64,000 nt of DNA from JAGVSR01 sp963778225. GTDB taxonomy: Bacteria > Pseudomonadota > Alphaproteobacteria > Rhizobiales > Hyphomicrobiaceae. The stretch is taken from assembly GCA_963778225.1 (NCBI GenBank), contig CAVZTR010000004.1:62001-126000 (forward strand), read 5' to 3'. The position numbers and the translations under genes were made by a program. Shown in pieces: positions 26,751 to 36,780 of this stretch (positions are counted from its first letter, which is position 1; each line of letters opens with the position of its first letter). The notes beneath the pieces are model-generated. The model was given only the letters and a program-made list of their open reading frames with translations, searched no databases and had not been told where the DNA came from.

Positions 26751-27956
26751 TCAGACTGCCGCCTTGATCTTGTCGGCGAGGTCGGTGCGCTCCCATGAGA
26801 AGCCGCCTTCGGCATCCGGTGCGCGGCCAAAATGGCCGTATGCGGAGGTGCGGGCGTAGATCGGCTTGTTCAGATCGAGCTGGGTGCGGATCCCGCGCGG
26901 GGAGAGGTCCATAACTTCGCCGAGTGCGGTTTCGAGTTTGGCTTCGTCGACCTTACCGGTGCCGTGCGTGTCGACATAGATCGACAGGGGTTTGGCGACG
27001 CCGATGGCATAGGACAACTGGATCGTGCAGCGCTCGGCCAGACCGGCGGCGACCACGTTCTTGGCCAGATAGCGGGCGGCATAGGCGGCGGAGCGGTCGA
27101 CCTTCGTCGGGTCCTTGCCAGAGAATGCACCGCCGCCGTGCGGAGCCATGCCGCCGTAGGTATCGACAATGATCTTGCGGCCGGTCAGGCCGGTGTCTCC
27201 GTCGGGACCGCCGATGAAGAATTTGCCGGTGGGGTTGATGTGCCAGACGGTGTCCTTGCCGATCCAGCCGGCGGGCAGGGCCTTGTGGACGTACGGCTCG
27301 ATGATGTCGCGCACCTGTGCGGAGGAGAGATCCTCGATGATGTGCTGGTGGGATACGACGATCTGCGTCACGCCGACCGGCTTGCCGTCTTCGTAACGGA
27401 CGGTGACCTGGCTCTTGGAATCGGGACCAAGATTGGCGGCGTCACCGACCTTACCTTTCCGAGCCTGAGCCAGATCGTGCAGGATCTTATGGCTGTAGTA
27501 GATCGGGGCCGGCATTAGTTCCGGCGTGTCGGTGCAGGCGTATCCGAACATGATACCCTGGTCGCCGGCACCCTCTTCCTTGTTGGTCGGCTGCTTGGCA
27601 TCGACGCCGGCAGCGATGTCGGCGGACTGCCCGTGCAACAAGACTTCGATGTTGCAGTTCGCCCAGTGGAAGCCGTCCTGCTCATAACCGATGTCCTTGA
27701 TCGCCTTGCGCGCGATATCCTGGATCATGGCGACGGTGACGCTCTTGGGCGTGTTGGAATATTCGCCGGCAATGATGACACGCTGCGTCGTGGCGAGCGT
27801 TTCGCAAGCGGCGCGGATCGCCCATGGATCGAGACCAGCGGCGAGACTTTCGCGGTAAAACGCATCGACGACCTCGTCCGAAATCCGGTCGCAGACTTTG
27901 TCTGGGTGTCCTTCGGACACCGACTCACTCGTGAAAAGGAACGACTTGCGCGCCAC
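26751..27956 (-). CDS. metK: S-adenosylmethionine synthetase
   Basis: 401 aa, makes SAM from methionine and ATP in the cytosol. Family signatures are present: FTSESVSEGHPDKVCDRISD at the N-terminus, EGAGDQGIMFGYACTDTPEL, and GGGAFSGKDPTKVDRSAAY with the P-loop-like GGGAFSGKD. The start is GTG at 27956. The ~130-nt leader back to the XRE regulator contains a bulged hairpin (28004-28027, GGCAAAGGCTG / CAGCCGCC on the minus strand), but I could not match it to a known SAM riboswitch class. The conserved neighbour upstream is an XRE regulator. Confidence 0.98.
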   Translation of the reverse strand: MARKSFLFTSESVSEGHPDKVCDRISDEVVDAFYRESLAAGLDPWAIRAACETLATTQRVIIAGEYSNTPKSVTVAMIQDIARKAIKDIGYEQDGFHWANCNIEVLLHGQSADIAAGVDAKQPTNKEEGAGDQGIMFGYACTDTPELMPAPIYYSHKILHDLAQARKGKVGDAANLGPDSKSQVTVRYEDGKPVGVTQIVVSHQHIIEDLSSAQVRDIIEPYVHKALPAGWIGKDTVWHINPTGKFFIGGPDGDTGLTGRKIIVDTYGGMAPHGGGAFSGKDPTKVDRSAAYAARYLAKNVVAAGLAERCTIQLSYAIGVAKPLSIYVDTHGTGKVDEAKLETALGEVMDLSPRGIRTQLDLNKPIYARTSAYGHFGRAPDAEGGFSWERTDLADKIKAAV

Positions 27957-28088
27957 TGGGGCCCCCGTGTGTATCAGGCGAAAATCAATTGAAGGCGAGG
28001 TTTGGCGGCTGTTTTGCAGCCTTTGCCGACCCGGTCAAGCGCGGTGAAGGCGCACCTGAACGAAGTTCTCAGATCATTTGTGAATTGC

Positions 28089-28619
28089 TTATTCCGGCGC
28101 CGTTGTTGTGGCGTCTTCGCCCGCGATCGAGCGGACCATGTCCACGATGGAGCGCCGGATGCGGGCATCCGTGATGCGCGCGAATGCTTTGTTGAGTTCT
28201 ACGCTATCGCGGCTAGAGAGAAAATCTGCGACGTACGTGTCGCCCGGCTTATCGGCGAAACCGGGCGCTGACACGTGGCCGGACACGGCTGACGACATGC
28301 TGTCGTAGAAGTATTGGATTGGAACACCAAGGACCTGGGCCAGATCAAACAGACGGCTGGCGCCTATGCGGTTCACACCCTTCTCGTACTTCTGCACCTG
28401 CTGAAACGTGAGACCGAGTTTTTCGCCCAACCGCTCCTGGCTCATGCCGAGAAGCATCCGCCGCATGCGCACGCGCTCGCCCACGTGCTTGTCGATCGGG
28501 TTGGCGCGACGGGAATTGCTCCGCTCGTCGCTCTCTTCCGTTTCGACCGTTTCGTTAGACTTCTCAGCCACTTTTCCCGTCCGGACGATGTCTTGGTTGC
28601 CCAAAGATTGGGGTGGCAA
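28089..28619 (-). CDS. XRE/Cro-type helix-turn-helix regulator
   Basis: 176 aa (start uncertain; a GTG about 16 codons in is possible). A Cro/C1 helix-turn-helix covers residues ~45-100: VGERVRMRRMLLGMSQERLG, then EKLGLTFQQVQKYEKGVNRI and GASRLFDLAQVLGVPIQYFY. The C-terminal part contains VELNKAFARITDARIRRSIV. Regulators of this type sit between lnt and metK in many Hyphomicrobiales, so it is core rather than phage-derived; the targets are not known to me. It begins 26 nt after the true end of lnt. Confidence 0.88.
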   Translation of the reverse strand: MPPQSLGNQDIVRTGKVAEKSNETVETEESDERSNSRRANPIDKHVGERVRMRRMLLGMSQERLGEKLGLTFQQVQKYEKGVNRIGASRLFDLAQVLGVPIQYFYDSMSSAVSGHVSAPGFADKPGDTYVADFLSSRDSVELNKAFARITDARIRRSIVDMVRSIAGEDATTTAPE

Positions 28620-28644
28620 TTCCTACGTGCGTAAACCTTGGGCG

Positions 28645-30307
28645 TCAACCTAGGGATGCCTTCGTCTCGGTGCGAGACCGCCGCCACCCCAAAGCGCCAG
28701 CACCAATCAGGAAGAGGCCGGCATTCAGCAGGAAGAGGGCATCACCCCAGCGGGCATAAGGCGGAGGCAGCGGCAACCGGGGGTATGGGCGGATCGATGA
28801 CGCCCTGCACGTTGAGGTCGAGGGAGGCGACGATACGACCGTGCGCGTCGATCATTGCGGAAATGCCATTGTTTGCAGCGCGGACGAGCGGCAGGCCTTC
28901 CTCCACGGCGCGGACACGGGACTGATGCAGATGCTGGCGAGGTCCCGTCGTGTTGCCGAACCAGCCATCGTTGGTAATGTTAACGATGAGGCCCGGGCGT
29001 TCCGCGCCCTGGACGACGGCTGAGGGAAAGATCGCTTCATAGCAGATCAGCCCGACAATCGGTGGAAGGCCGGGCAACTTCAGAAGCGGACGCGGCGAGG
29101 GACCAGCGGCAAAGCCACCGCGCAGTTTGGTCAACTGTTGCAGTCCGATGGCTTCGAGGACGGGCTGGAACGGCAAGTACTCTCCGAACGGCACCAAATG
29201 GATCTTATCGTAGATCGCCGCCGCCTGGCCGGCATCGTCGAGGGCGAGAAGGCTGTTGTAGGCCTTGAGGGTCGGTGCCTCGGGCGTGCCGCCTTTCTCG
29301 ACGCGGAGGCCGCCGGACAAGAGGACTGGACCTTTATCCGGCAGAAGATCAGCGATGGCCTGCAGCGCTTCGGGATGTTCGAGCGGACGAAAAGGCATCG
29401 CGGCTTCGGGCCAAACGATTAGCGCAATCCCTTTAAAGTCGTCTTCTTGACCAGCAGGGTTGCGGCGCGTGAGATCGAGATGGAGGCGGAAGATTTCGCC
29501 TTGCTTGCCGGGGAGCCACTTCTCGCGCTGCGGAACACTCGGCTGGACTATGCGTACGCGGGGTGCATCGGCGGCGGCGCGCGATGCTGACGAGAGCACT
29601 GCGGCGCCATAGACTGCGGCGAGCGCCAGCGGGAGGATCGCGAGGGCGAGAGCCGGTGCAAATGCACCAAAGAATGATTCATCGCTGTCAGCGTCCGCCG
29701 CGAGAACCAAGGGTGCTGTGAAAATCAGAACCGCCCAGAGCGACAGACCATAGATGCCCACTAGACCTGCTGACTGCATCAAGCTGTCCGAACCCGTCAG
29801 CGCGTAGCCGAGGACGTTCCAGGGAAAGCCCGTCAGTAAGTGGCCGCGCAGCCACTCGGCGCCGGCAAACACGACGGCCGTGATCAGGAGACCGGCAAGG
29901 CCCGGCCTCCAGAGTGCGCGCGAGATCGCCGCCGCCGAGCCGAAAAAGAGCGCGAGCCCCGCCGGCAGAAGCGTCACGGCGAAAGGCAGGAGCCAACCGA
30001 AGATGTCCGCTTCGACAAGAAAAGCTTCGCCTACCCAGAACAGCCCTGCGAAAAAGTAGCCGAAGCCAAACCACCATCCGTCAACAAAAGCTCGGCGCAG
30101 GACGGCGCGCGAGACGATCTCGGGCGATCGCGGCGTGATGAGCCAGTAAAGAACAGGCAGCGTCAAAAACAGAATAGGCCAGACGAAAAACGGTGCGAAC
30201 GCGAGAACGCTCGCAAGTCCAGCGCTGACCAAAACAGAGGCGCGTTGCCAGCCGCTTAGCGCGCGAAGCCGATCACGCAACGCTCTTAAGCGCGCGACGG
30301 CTGTCAC
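28645..30307 (-). CDS. lnt: apolipoprotein N-acyltransferase, frameshift near the 3' end
   Basis: Inner-membrane enzyme adding the third acyl chain to lipoproteins. The N-terminal half has six to seven membrane helices. The periplasmic nitrilase domain carries the catalytic Glu in IALIVWPEAAMPFRP, Lys in IYDKIHLVPFGEYLPF, and Cys in PIVGLICYEAIFP. The main frame ends early after GVIDPPIPPV. In the next frame the reading continues PYARWGDALFLLNAGLFLIG, the expected last membrane helix, to a stop at 28645. The break is at a G5 run (28779-28783 on the plus strand). The span of 1663 nt is 3n+1, giving 554 aa after one deletion. GTG start at 30307 overlaps corC by 4 nt. Confidence 0.93.
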
Positions 30308-31401
30308 GACGAGCCTGTGGCCCCGGTATCGGACTTCTCTGCACTCTCGTTCAGGGGTTTCGACGTTGCCGTTCGGGGGCGCAAAATCTTGAGCCGCTTC
30401 ACGCGACGGGGATCGGCCTCCAAGATCTCAAACTCGAGGCCGGAAGCGTGCCGAATGATTTCGCCGCGCGTCGGCACGCGGCCAACGATCGCAAAGACCA
30501 GGCCGCCCAACGTGTCGATGTCTTCCTCTTCGTCTTCCGTCAAAAGTTTGGTACCGACCAATTCCTCGAGTTCGCTGACAGGCGTGCGGCCCGAGGCGAT
30601 GGTGCCGAGTTTGGCATCTTCAATGATGTGCTCGGCTTCGGCTTCGTCGTGCTCGTCCTCGATATCACCGACGATCTGTTCAACGAGGTCCTCGATCGTC
30701 ACGAGGCCGTCGGTACCTCCGTATTCATCGACGACGAGCGCCATGTGCACGCGCGACGTTTGCATGCGGATGAGAAGGCTCATCGCTGGCATGGATGGCG
30801 GGACATAGAGGACGGGCCGGCGAATTTTTGCCGCCGAGATCGGTCGCTTCAGGTCGATTTGGGAGAGGTTATGCTTTCGCTCACCGTTTTCAGCCACATC
30901 ATCGGCGGCAACCTTGCGGACAGCGACCGCGCGTTCCTCTCCTTTGAGCCGCGGCTCGACCAGCGGTCGTCCAGCAGCTTCGGCGGAAATCCAGCGGAAG
31001 AGATCCTTGATGTGGACCATGCCGCGCGGGTCATCCAGCGTCTCGTGGTAGATCGGGATGCGCGAAATGCCGGCTTCTTCGAACAGGCGGACGACTTCGC
31101 CGATGGGTTCGGTTTCCTCAACGGCGATGATGTCGGCGCGTGGCACCATGATGTCATCGACGCGGCTGGCGCCGAAACGCAGGAGGCGGATCAGCATCTC
31201 GCGCTCTTCGGCGCTAAAGTTCTGCTCCGCATCGCCACCGGACTTCAGCGCGTCTTCGAGCGTATCGCGAAGCGTGGGACCACTTTGCAGACCCAGCTTT
31301 GTTAATAGCGCCGAGACCCAGCCATAGGACGACGGCGCTTTGCGCTCTTCGCCAGGCGGATCGCCGGAGAGCGACTTAGAGGCCTTTTCGTCAGTGGACA
31401 T
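30304..31401 (-). CDS. corC: CorC/HlyC-family CBS-domain protein
   Basis: 365-aa cytosolic protein. It has paired CBS domains (ASRVDDIMVPRADIIAVEET, AGISRIPIYHETLDDPRGMV, VDEYGGTDGLVTIEDLVEQI) at roughly residues 70-230 and the CorC_HlyC FAD-like C-terminal domain (EDEEEDIDTLGGLVFAIVGR, GLEFEILEADPRRVKRLKI). It equals ybeX of the E. coli miaB-ybeZ-ybeY-ybeX-lnt cluster, linked to magnesium/cobalt handling and ribosome homeostasis. The ATG at 31401 is preferred (GGAAG upstream). It overlaps lnt by 4 nt. Confidence 0.9.
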   Translation of the reverse strand: MSTDEKASKSLSGDPPGEERKAPSSYGWVSALLTKLGLQSGPTLRDTLEDALKSGGDAEQNFSAEEREMLIRLLRFGASRVDDIMVPRADIIAVEETEPIGEVVRLFEEAGISRIPIYHETLDDPRGMVHIKDLFRWISAEAAGRPLVEPRLKGEERAVAVRKVAADDVAENGERKHNLSQIDLKRPISAAKIRRPVLYVPPSMPAMSLLIRMQTSRVHMALVVDEYGGTDGLVTIEDLVEQIVGDIEDEHDEAEAEHIIEDAKLGTIASGRTPVSELEELVGTKLLTEDEEEDIDTLGGLVFAIVGRVPTRGEIIRHASGLEFEILEADPRRVKRLKILRPRTATSKPLNESAEKSDTGATGSS

Positions 31402-31448
31402 GGTCTTCCGGTGCGGTTCGAGTAGCGTCATGGGAGTTGAATATCACA

Positions 31449-31985
31449 TCAGTCTTCGGGGTCGCCATACGGGTCGGGAATGCCTAACCGGGCGAGGATG
31501 TCGGTTTCGAGGCTTTCCATTTCAAAGGCGTCCCCGTCCGTTTCGTGGTCGTAGCCTAGAAGGTGCAACAGTCCGTGAACCGTCAAATGGCGCAAGTGAT
31601 CGGGGAAGGGAATGCCCCGTTCCGCTGCCTCGCGCTCGACGGTTTCGCGCGCGATCACGATATCGCCCAGCGGTTTCGTCGTTAGCGCAACCGGGCTTTC
31701 CGGCGCGGGAAAGGAGAGCACATTCGTCGGCTTATCCTTGCCGCGAAAGCCGGCGTTCAGCATCTGGACGTGTGCGTCGCTCGAGAGCGCGATGCACGCT
31801 TCGCTCGGCTGCAGGCGGCCAACAATCTCGTGGGCTGCAAGTGCGGTTGCTGCTTGACGGACCAAGGTTTCAACAAGTGACGAATTCTGCCAGCCATCAT
31901 CTTCAAAGATGACATCGACATTCAGCCACGAGGGATCCGCGCCTTGCGGCGCGCGACTTCGCGGGCCTGGGTCAGAGGCGGGCAT
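31449..31985 (-). CDS. ybeY: endoribonuclease YbeY (rRNA maturation)
   Basis: 178 aa, metal-dependent single-strand endoribonuclease acting in 16S 3' processing and 70S quality control. The zinc site HxxxHxxxxxH is present as HGLLHLLGYDH, preceded by HLRHLTV. Other family parts are LNAGFRGKDKPTNVLSFPAP and LGDIVIARETVEREA. The ATG shares one base with the phoH stop (TGATG), so the two are coupled. Confidence 0.96.
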   Translation of the reverse strand: MPASDPGPRSRAPQGADPSWLNVDVIFEDDGWQNSSLVETLVRQAATALAAHEIVGRLQPSEACIALSSDAHVQMLNAGFRGKDKPTNVLSFPAPESPVALTTKPLGDIVIARETVEREAAERGIPFPDHLRHLTVHGLLHLLGYDHETDGDAFEMESLETDILARLGIPDPYGDPED

Positions 31986-32998
31986 CAGGGCTTCTTGCCT
32001 GCGGCACGATCGTAGGCTTCCACAATGCGCGCGACGAGATCACGGCGGACGACATCGCTTTGCGTAAAGCGAACCATTTCGATTCCAGTGACGCCGTTGA
32101 GCAGAGTGACCGCTTCGTCGAGGCCGGACTTGATGCCGGGCGGCAGATCGATCTGCGACGGGTCGCCGGTGATGACCATTTTCGAGTTCTCACCCAAACG
32201 CGTCAGAAACATCTTCATCTGCATGGGCGTGGTGTTCTGGGCTTCGTCGAGAATGACGAAGGCATTGGCAAGTGTGCGGCCGCGCATGAAAGCCAGAGGG
32301 GCGATTTCGATGACGCCGGATTCAAGGTCCTTTTCCACCTTGTCGGGCGGGAGTACATCGTCGAGTGCGTCATAGAGCGGGCGCAGATAGGGATCGACTT
32401 TCTCGCGCATGTCGCCGGGGAGGAAGCCCAGGCGTTCGCCAGCTTCGACCGCGGGGCGCGAAAGAATGATGCGTTCGACGATGCCGCGTTCGAGGCATTG
32501 GGCGGCGTAGGCGACGGCCAGGTATGTTTTGCCAGTGCCCGCGGGGCCTATACCAAAGACGAGATCGGTTTTGTCGAGAGCGCGGATGTAGGTACTCTGG
32601 GCGAGCGTGCGGGCTTTCACAACACGGCGGCGGGTGGAAATCTGCGCTTGGCCGTCGCTCGATGGCGAGACGTTTTCCTGACGCGCGTGACGGATGAGAC
32701 CCTCGAAATCACCCGCGCTGATTGTTTCGCCGGTGAGCGCGCGCTTATAGACAACCTCGAGCACGTCGCGGCCGAGCTTGCATGCGGGTTCGGGACCTTT
32801 GAGGATCACCACGTTGCCATGGGGATGCGCCTCGATCCCGAGACGATCCTCCAGCATGGCCAGATGCGCATCGAATTCACCAAGCGCCCGGGTCAGAGCG
32901 CGATTGTCTTCGAAGGGAATGACGAGGCGCGCTTCCGCGGCCTGCGTCTTGGACGCTCGTCCGGCGCCCGGCACGGATTGCCCGCGATTTCCGGTCAA
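31985..32998 (-). CDS. ybeZ: PhoH-family ATPase
   Basis: 337-aa cytosolic P-loop ATPase that works with YbeY in RNA metabolism. Walker A is GPAGTGKTYLAVAYA near residue 150 and Walker B is FVILDEAQNTTPMQMKMFLT; the helicase-like motif VITGDPSQIDLPPG follows. The N-terminal part has a small KH-like region (LGIEAHPHGNVVILKGPEPA). The start is TTG at 32998 with AGGAG six nucleotides before it. It lies 119 nt downstream of miaB and overlaps ybeY by one base. Confidence 0.95.
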   Translation of the reverse strand: MTGNRGQSVPGAGRASKTQAAEARLVIPFEDNRALTRALGEFDAHLAMLEDRLGIEAHPHGNVVILKGPEPACKLGRDVLEVVYKRALTGETISAGDFEGLIRHARQENVSPSSDGQAQISTRRRVVKARTLAQSTYIRALDKTDLVFGIGPAGTGKTYLAVAYAAQCLERGIVERIILSRPAVEAGERLGFLPGDMREKVDPYLRPLYDALDDVLPPDKVEKDLESGVIEIAPLAFMRGRTLANAFVILDEAQNTTPMQMKMFLTRLGENSKMVITGDPSQIDLPPGIKSGLDEAVTLLNGVTGIEMVRFTQSDVVRRDLVARIVEAYDRAAGKKP

Positions 32999-33117
32999 AT
33001 ACGATCTCCTGAAGGCCTGCGGCCGACGATTCGAGCGCTGGCTTCGATAGGCATCATAGGGCGGATGGGGCGGGAATCAACGAGACCGCGCCACATGCAC
33101 ACGCAAATCGCGGATTA

Positions 33118-34467
33118 TCAGGCTGCGACGACACCTGAAAGACTGCCGGGGCCGTGGCCACGGATCGATACAGGCAGGATTTTGCCCAAAAGTGCAGCGT
33201 CAGCTCTGGCTTGCACGAGTTGGAGGTAGGGCGAGCGGCCGACGAGCTGACCGTCGCTTCTGCCCATGCGTTCGAAAAGCACGGGCACTGTCTGTCCAAC
33301 GGTGGCGGCGTTGAACCGCTCGTGCTGATTGTTGAGAACATATTGCAGCCGCGCCAACCGCTCCGACTTCAGAGCTTCGGGCACTTGGTCGTCCATGTTG
33401 GCGGCGGGCGTGCCGGGGCGGGACGAATACTTGAAGGAGTAGGACTGCGCGAACCCAACGGTTTTCACCAGTTGCAAGGTTTCGTCAAAATCCTGGTTGG
33501 TCTCGCCGGGGAAGCCGACGATCATATCGGTCGAAAGGGCGATGTCGGGTCGCGCTGCACGAATGCGCTCGACCGCGCGAAGGTAATCTTCCGCAGTGTG
33601 TTTGCGATTCATGGCGGCGAGAATGCGATCAGAGCCCGACTGCACAGGCAGATGCAGGTAGGGCATAAGCTTGGGCACTTCCGCATGAGCGATGATGAGA
33701 TCATCGCTCATGTTGCGCGGATGGCTCGTCATGTAGCGGATGCGCTCCAGGCCATCGATGCCTGCAAGACGACGGATCAGCCCGGCAAGCGATGTCTCGG
33801 CGCCTGTTTCAGCGACGCCATGGTAGGCATTGACGTTCTGGCCGAGGAGCGTGAGTTCGCGCACGCCGTTTTCAACCAGCGTTCTGGCTTCTTTTTCGAG
33901 GTCGGCAACGGAGCGCGAATACTCCATGCCGCGCGTGTAGGGCACGACACAGAAGGTGCAAAACTTGTCGCAACCTTCCTGGATCGTGAGAAATGCTGTT
34001 GCCGAGCGGACCTGACGCTTGGTCGACAGATGTGCAAACTTTTCATCTTCGGGAAACGCGGTCTCGACGAGGCGCTCGCCGGTAGCTGAGCGGCGCTGCA
34101 GGAGTTCCGGAAGGCGATGGTAGCTCTGCGGGCCGACCACGAGATCGACGACCGGTGCGCGGCGCGAGATCTCCGCGCCTTCGGCTTGCGCAACACAACC
34201 TGCGACTGTGACAAGCGTGTCCTTGCCTTCGCGGCGGCGCTGATCGCGGACATCGCGGATGCGGCCGAGATCAGAGTAAACCTTTTCGACGGCTTTTTCG
34301 CGAATGTGGCAGGTGTTGAGGATGACGAGATCGGCGTCTTCCATTTCGGCGGTTTCGGCATAGCCATCGCCGGCAAGCGCTTCGGTGATGCGCTCGCTGT
34401 CATAGACGTTCATCTGGCAGCCAAATGTTTTGATGAAAACTTTTTTGGCTACGGTTTCGGCCGTCAT
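33118..34467 (-). CDS. miaB: tRNA-2-methylthio-N6-isopentenyladenosine methylthiotransferase
   Basis: 449-aa radical-SAM enzyme that adds a methylthio group to i6A37 of tRNAs. The UPF0004 domain carries three cluster Cys (KTFGCQMNVYDSERI, LNTCHIREKA, TVAGCVAQAEG). The radical-SAM motif is GCDKFCTFCVVPYTRGMEYS. The SAM-core segments VQSGSDRILAAMNRKHTAED and DMIVGFPGETNQDFDETLQL follow, and a TRAM domain closes the protein. The start MTAETVAKKVFIKTFGC at 34467 is chosen by homology; a longer in-frame extension looks random. Confidence 0.97.
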   Translation of the reverse strand: MTAETVAKKVFIKTFGCQMNVYDSERITEALAGDGYAETAEMEDADLVILNTCHIREKAVEKVYSDLGRIRDVRDQRRREGKDTLVTVAGCVAQAEGAEISRRAPVVDLVVGPQSYHRLPELLQRRSATGERLVETAFPEDEKFAHLSTKRQVRSATAFLTIQEGCDKFCTFCVVPYTRGMEYSRSVADLEKEARTLVENGVRELTLLGQNVNAYHGVAETGAETSLAGLIRRLAGIDGLERIRYMTSHPRNMSDDLIIAHAEVPKLMPYLHLPVQSGSDRILAAMNRKHTAEDYLRAVERIRAARPDIALSTDMIVGFPGETNQDFDETLQLVKTVGFAQSYSFKYSSRPGTPAANMDDQVPEALKSERLARLQYVLNNQHERFNAATVGQTVPVLFERMGRSDGQLVGRSPYLQLVQARADAALLGKILPVSIRGHGPGSLSGVVAA

Positions 34468-34620
34468 TGACCGGTCTCCGGAGGTGCGGACGTCTGTTGC
34501 GCGAACCGCTGACGAGTTGCCTCGGAGCGAAGTCACGACAAGATTCCGCGATCTTGTTTTCGCACTGCAGCATTTTTAGCGGCATCTGTCGAGAGCAGCA
34601 CGACTAAATCGGTGAATTGC

Positions 34621-35509
34621 TTACCGCCATGTCTCTGACTTGCGATGCGGTCGCCGTATACCCACCGATCTGGTCGCCTGCTTGATCGTAGCTAGAGGCT
34701 CACCCGGCGCACGCCCACGGAGCGTTCTCACGACACCTTCCCGCACGGCAGTTTCGGTCTGCTCGGCGAGGTCTTTGCGGCCGCCATATTCGCTGAGCGG
34801 AATGGGATCGCTGATACGGATCAGAACATCCAGTGGGCCGGCCTTGAGCAGTTCCCAGGCGTGACTTTGCATGTCCATGTCGCCGTACCAACCGACGAGC
34901 GGGCGGTCGGCGCGGCCAAGAGGTACGCCGTGGAGGCGCGCATAGACGATTGAGACGGACTGGACGACGGCCGCCGGATAGTCCAGCGGGCGCGACTGCT
35001 TCCCGCGCTTTACCCACGGGCTTGGCGGCAGCGAAGAGCGACGACTGAAACGGAAGCACGCGGTTGCCATCGGTGGACGTGCCTTCGGCGAACAGCACCA
35101 GGGCGTCACCTTGAGCGAGACGGCGCGCCATCTCGTTGGCGGTGTCGCCAACGGCGATCCGTTTGGTCCGGTCCACGAAAACGGTGCGCTGAAGGCGGGC
35201 AAGAGACGACACGAACGGCCAGCGGGATACTTCCGACTTGGCGACGAACGAAACCGGCGCCACAGCCGAAAGGACGGGGATATCCAGCCATGATGTGTGA
35301 TTGGATACGAGCAGAACCGGGCCGGGTGGGACGCTGCCTTCAACGTGCAGGCGGATGCCGAGAAGTCGGCAGACATTGCGGTGATACCAGTGCGGAAAGC
35401 GCCGCGCTGCCGGCTGCGAAATGCGCACAAGCAGGGCTTGCACAGGCATCAACGGCAAAGTGAGGCCCATGAAACCGGCAAGGACCGCGGCAGCACGAAG
35501 TCGGCTCAT
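34621..35509 (-). CDS. PlsC-like 1-acyl-glycerol-3-phosphate acyltransferase, frameshift in sequence
   Basis: Membrane-associated lysophospholipid acyltransferase (LPLAT). The start MSRLRAAAVLAGFMGLTLPL is hydrophobic. Motif 1 is NHTSWLDIPVL (HxxxxD), motif 2 VFVDRTKRIAVG and motif 3 VLFAEGTSTDGNRVLPF. After FAAAKPVGKA the reading moves to the next frame and continues SRPLDYPAAVVQSVSIVYAR, HGVPLGRADRPLVGWYGDMD and LLKAGPLDVLIRISDPIPL. The break is at about 34995-35022. The span of 889 nt is 3n+1, giving 295 aa after deleting one base. It is 7 nt downstream of rimI. It could act on phosphatidate synthesis or on ornithine-lipid-type substrates. Confidence 0.85.
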
Positions 35510-35515
35510 AGGAGC

Positions 35516-36007
35516 CTATATAGTGAGGGTTCGGGACATGGTCACGGCATCCACGGGCGTGGAGCCTGGACGTATGTAGTAGTCCTTGCGTACGCCAGAC
35601 GGGGTGAAGCCCATCTTGCTATAAAGATGAAGTGCGGCGGTGTTGTCGGTTGCGACATCGAGAAACATGCGACGCACTTCGGCGCGCTGGACCGCCCGCA
35701 CCAAGCCTTCGACGAGCATTTTGCCGACACCGTGTCGCTGGAAATCCGGGGCGACGCCTATGGTGAGGATTTCAGACTCGTCGGCGGCGAACTGGCCGAT
35801 GATGAAGCCGATCACGTCGTTGGGTGAGCCAAGTGTGGCGATGAATGAGGTGGCAGCGGGGTGATCAAGGAGACCTCGGACGTTCGCCTCGTCCCATGCC
35901 GGGTTAAAGAGTTTGGCGTGCACCCCGGCAATCGCAGCGGCGCGTTCGGGCCCGGCCCAGAGCAAGCTGACGCGCTTGCCCTCCCATACGTCCGAATTGC
36001 CGCTCAT
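35516..36007 (-). CDS. rimI: ribosomal protein S18-alanine N-acetyltransferase-like GNAT
   Basis: 163-aa GNAT acetyltransferase. The acetyl-CoA motif A is ILTIGVAPDFQRHGVGKMLV, with the family ending MFLDVATDNTAALHLYSKMG and FTPSGVRKDYY, typical of RimI. Substrates may include the N-terminus of S18 and other proteins. Its ATG (36007) overlaps the tsaB stop by 4 nt (ATGA). The tsaB-rimI-plsC order is common in alphaproteobacteria. Confidence 0.9.
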   Translation of the reverse strand: MSGNSDVWEGKRVSLLWAGPERAAAIAGVHAKLFNPAWDEANVRGLLDHPAATSFIATLGSPNDVIGFIIGQFAADESEILTIGVAPDFQRHGVGKMLVEGLVRAVQRAEVRRMFLDVATDNTAALHLYSKMGFTPSGVRKDYYIRPGSTPVDAVTMSRTLTI

Positions 36008-36705
36008 GCGCCCGCTCTCTCCAGAGATTTGCCTTCCTGAGGCTTCGCATCGGGCGGTCTCAAATACAAGGGCTCGACGGGGAGCATTGCGGGGTGGCGG
36101 GTCACGGCGCACGCGATCGTGGCTGCCATATCGGGAAAGATCATGCCCGGATGCGCACGGGCGGTTCCGCCTGCGGCGTTGACAGCAGCGGCGATGGCTT
36201 CGGCGGCGGTTCCGACGGCGAGGAGCGGACGGCTGCGCGCAAGAGATGCAAGATCGGTCATCGCGACGATCCGTGGCTCCGTGACTGGCTCCCTCGTGAC
36301 GCCGTCGAAAATCTGGACATAAGCCTCGCCGCGGTGAGCATCGATGGCGACGGCCAGATCCTCGGCGGAGCCGCATTCAATTGCCGGTGATAGAGCAGTC
36401 GCTTCGAGGCTTGTGAATGGCACGATCGGGAGATCGCGCGCGAGCTTCAATGCGCGGGCCGCTGCAATGCCGATGCGCGTGCCGGTGAACGAACCGGGGC
36501 CGATCGTGACGGCGATGCGATCGATATCAGCGATCGAGAGTGCGGCCTCTGCCAGCAGCTCGCTGATCAAGGGCAACATGCGCTCGGCATGTCCGGTAGC
36601 CATCGGCTCGCTGCGGGACAGAATGCGCGCGCCAGGCGTGCCGAGGGCAATACCCACGGCAACGCCCAACGCAGGAAAACACGTGTCGAAACCAAGCACG
36701 TTCAT
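36004..36705 (-). CDS. tsaB: tRNA threonylcarbamoyladenosine biosynthesis protein TsaB
   Basis: 233-aa ASKHA-fold protein, inactive paralogue and partner of TsaD in t6A37 synthesis. Start MNVLGFDTCFPALGVAV at 36705; conserved parts are HAERMLPLISELLAEA and ITVTIGPGSFTGTRIG-like text (AVTIGPGSFTGTRIGIAAAR), then AVAIDAHRGEAYVQIFDG and a C-terminal VEPLYLRPPDAK. The start is chosen by homology, since the open frame upstream lacks conservation. It is coupled to rimI. Confidence 0.95.
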   Translation of the reverse strand: MNVLGFDTCFPALGVAVGIALGTPGARILSRSEPMATGHAERMLPLISELLAEAALSIADIDRIAVTIGPGSFTGTRIGIAAARALKLARDLPIVPFTSLEATALSPAIECGSAEDLAVAIDAHRGEAYVQIFDGVTREPVTEPRIVAMTDLASLARSRPLLAVGTAAEAIAAAVNAAGGTARAHPGMIFPDMAATIACAVTRHPAMLPVEPLYLRPPDAKPQEGKSLERAGA

Positions 36706-36780
36706 AACGCGGCAGCCTACATGGGGTTCGAGACGGTTCGCCAGCGTAAACTCCGGCGGGCTGCCGCGTAACAGGCCCAC

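Noticed and set aside
27957..28088. SAM riboswitch in the metK leader
   Set aside because: Only a small bulged hairpin (28004-28027) is seen; it matches none of the SAM-I, SAM-II or SAM/SAH consensus features I can recall.
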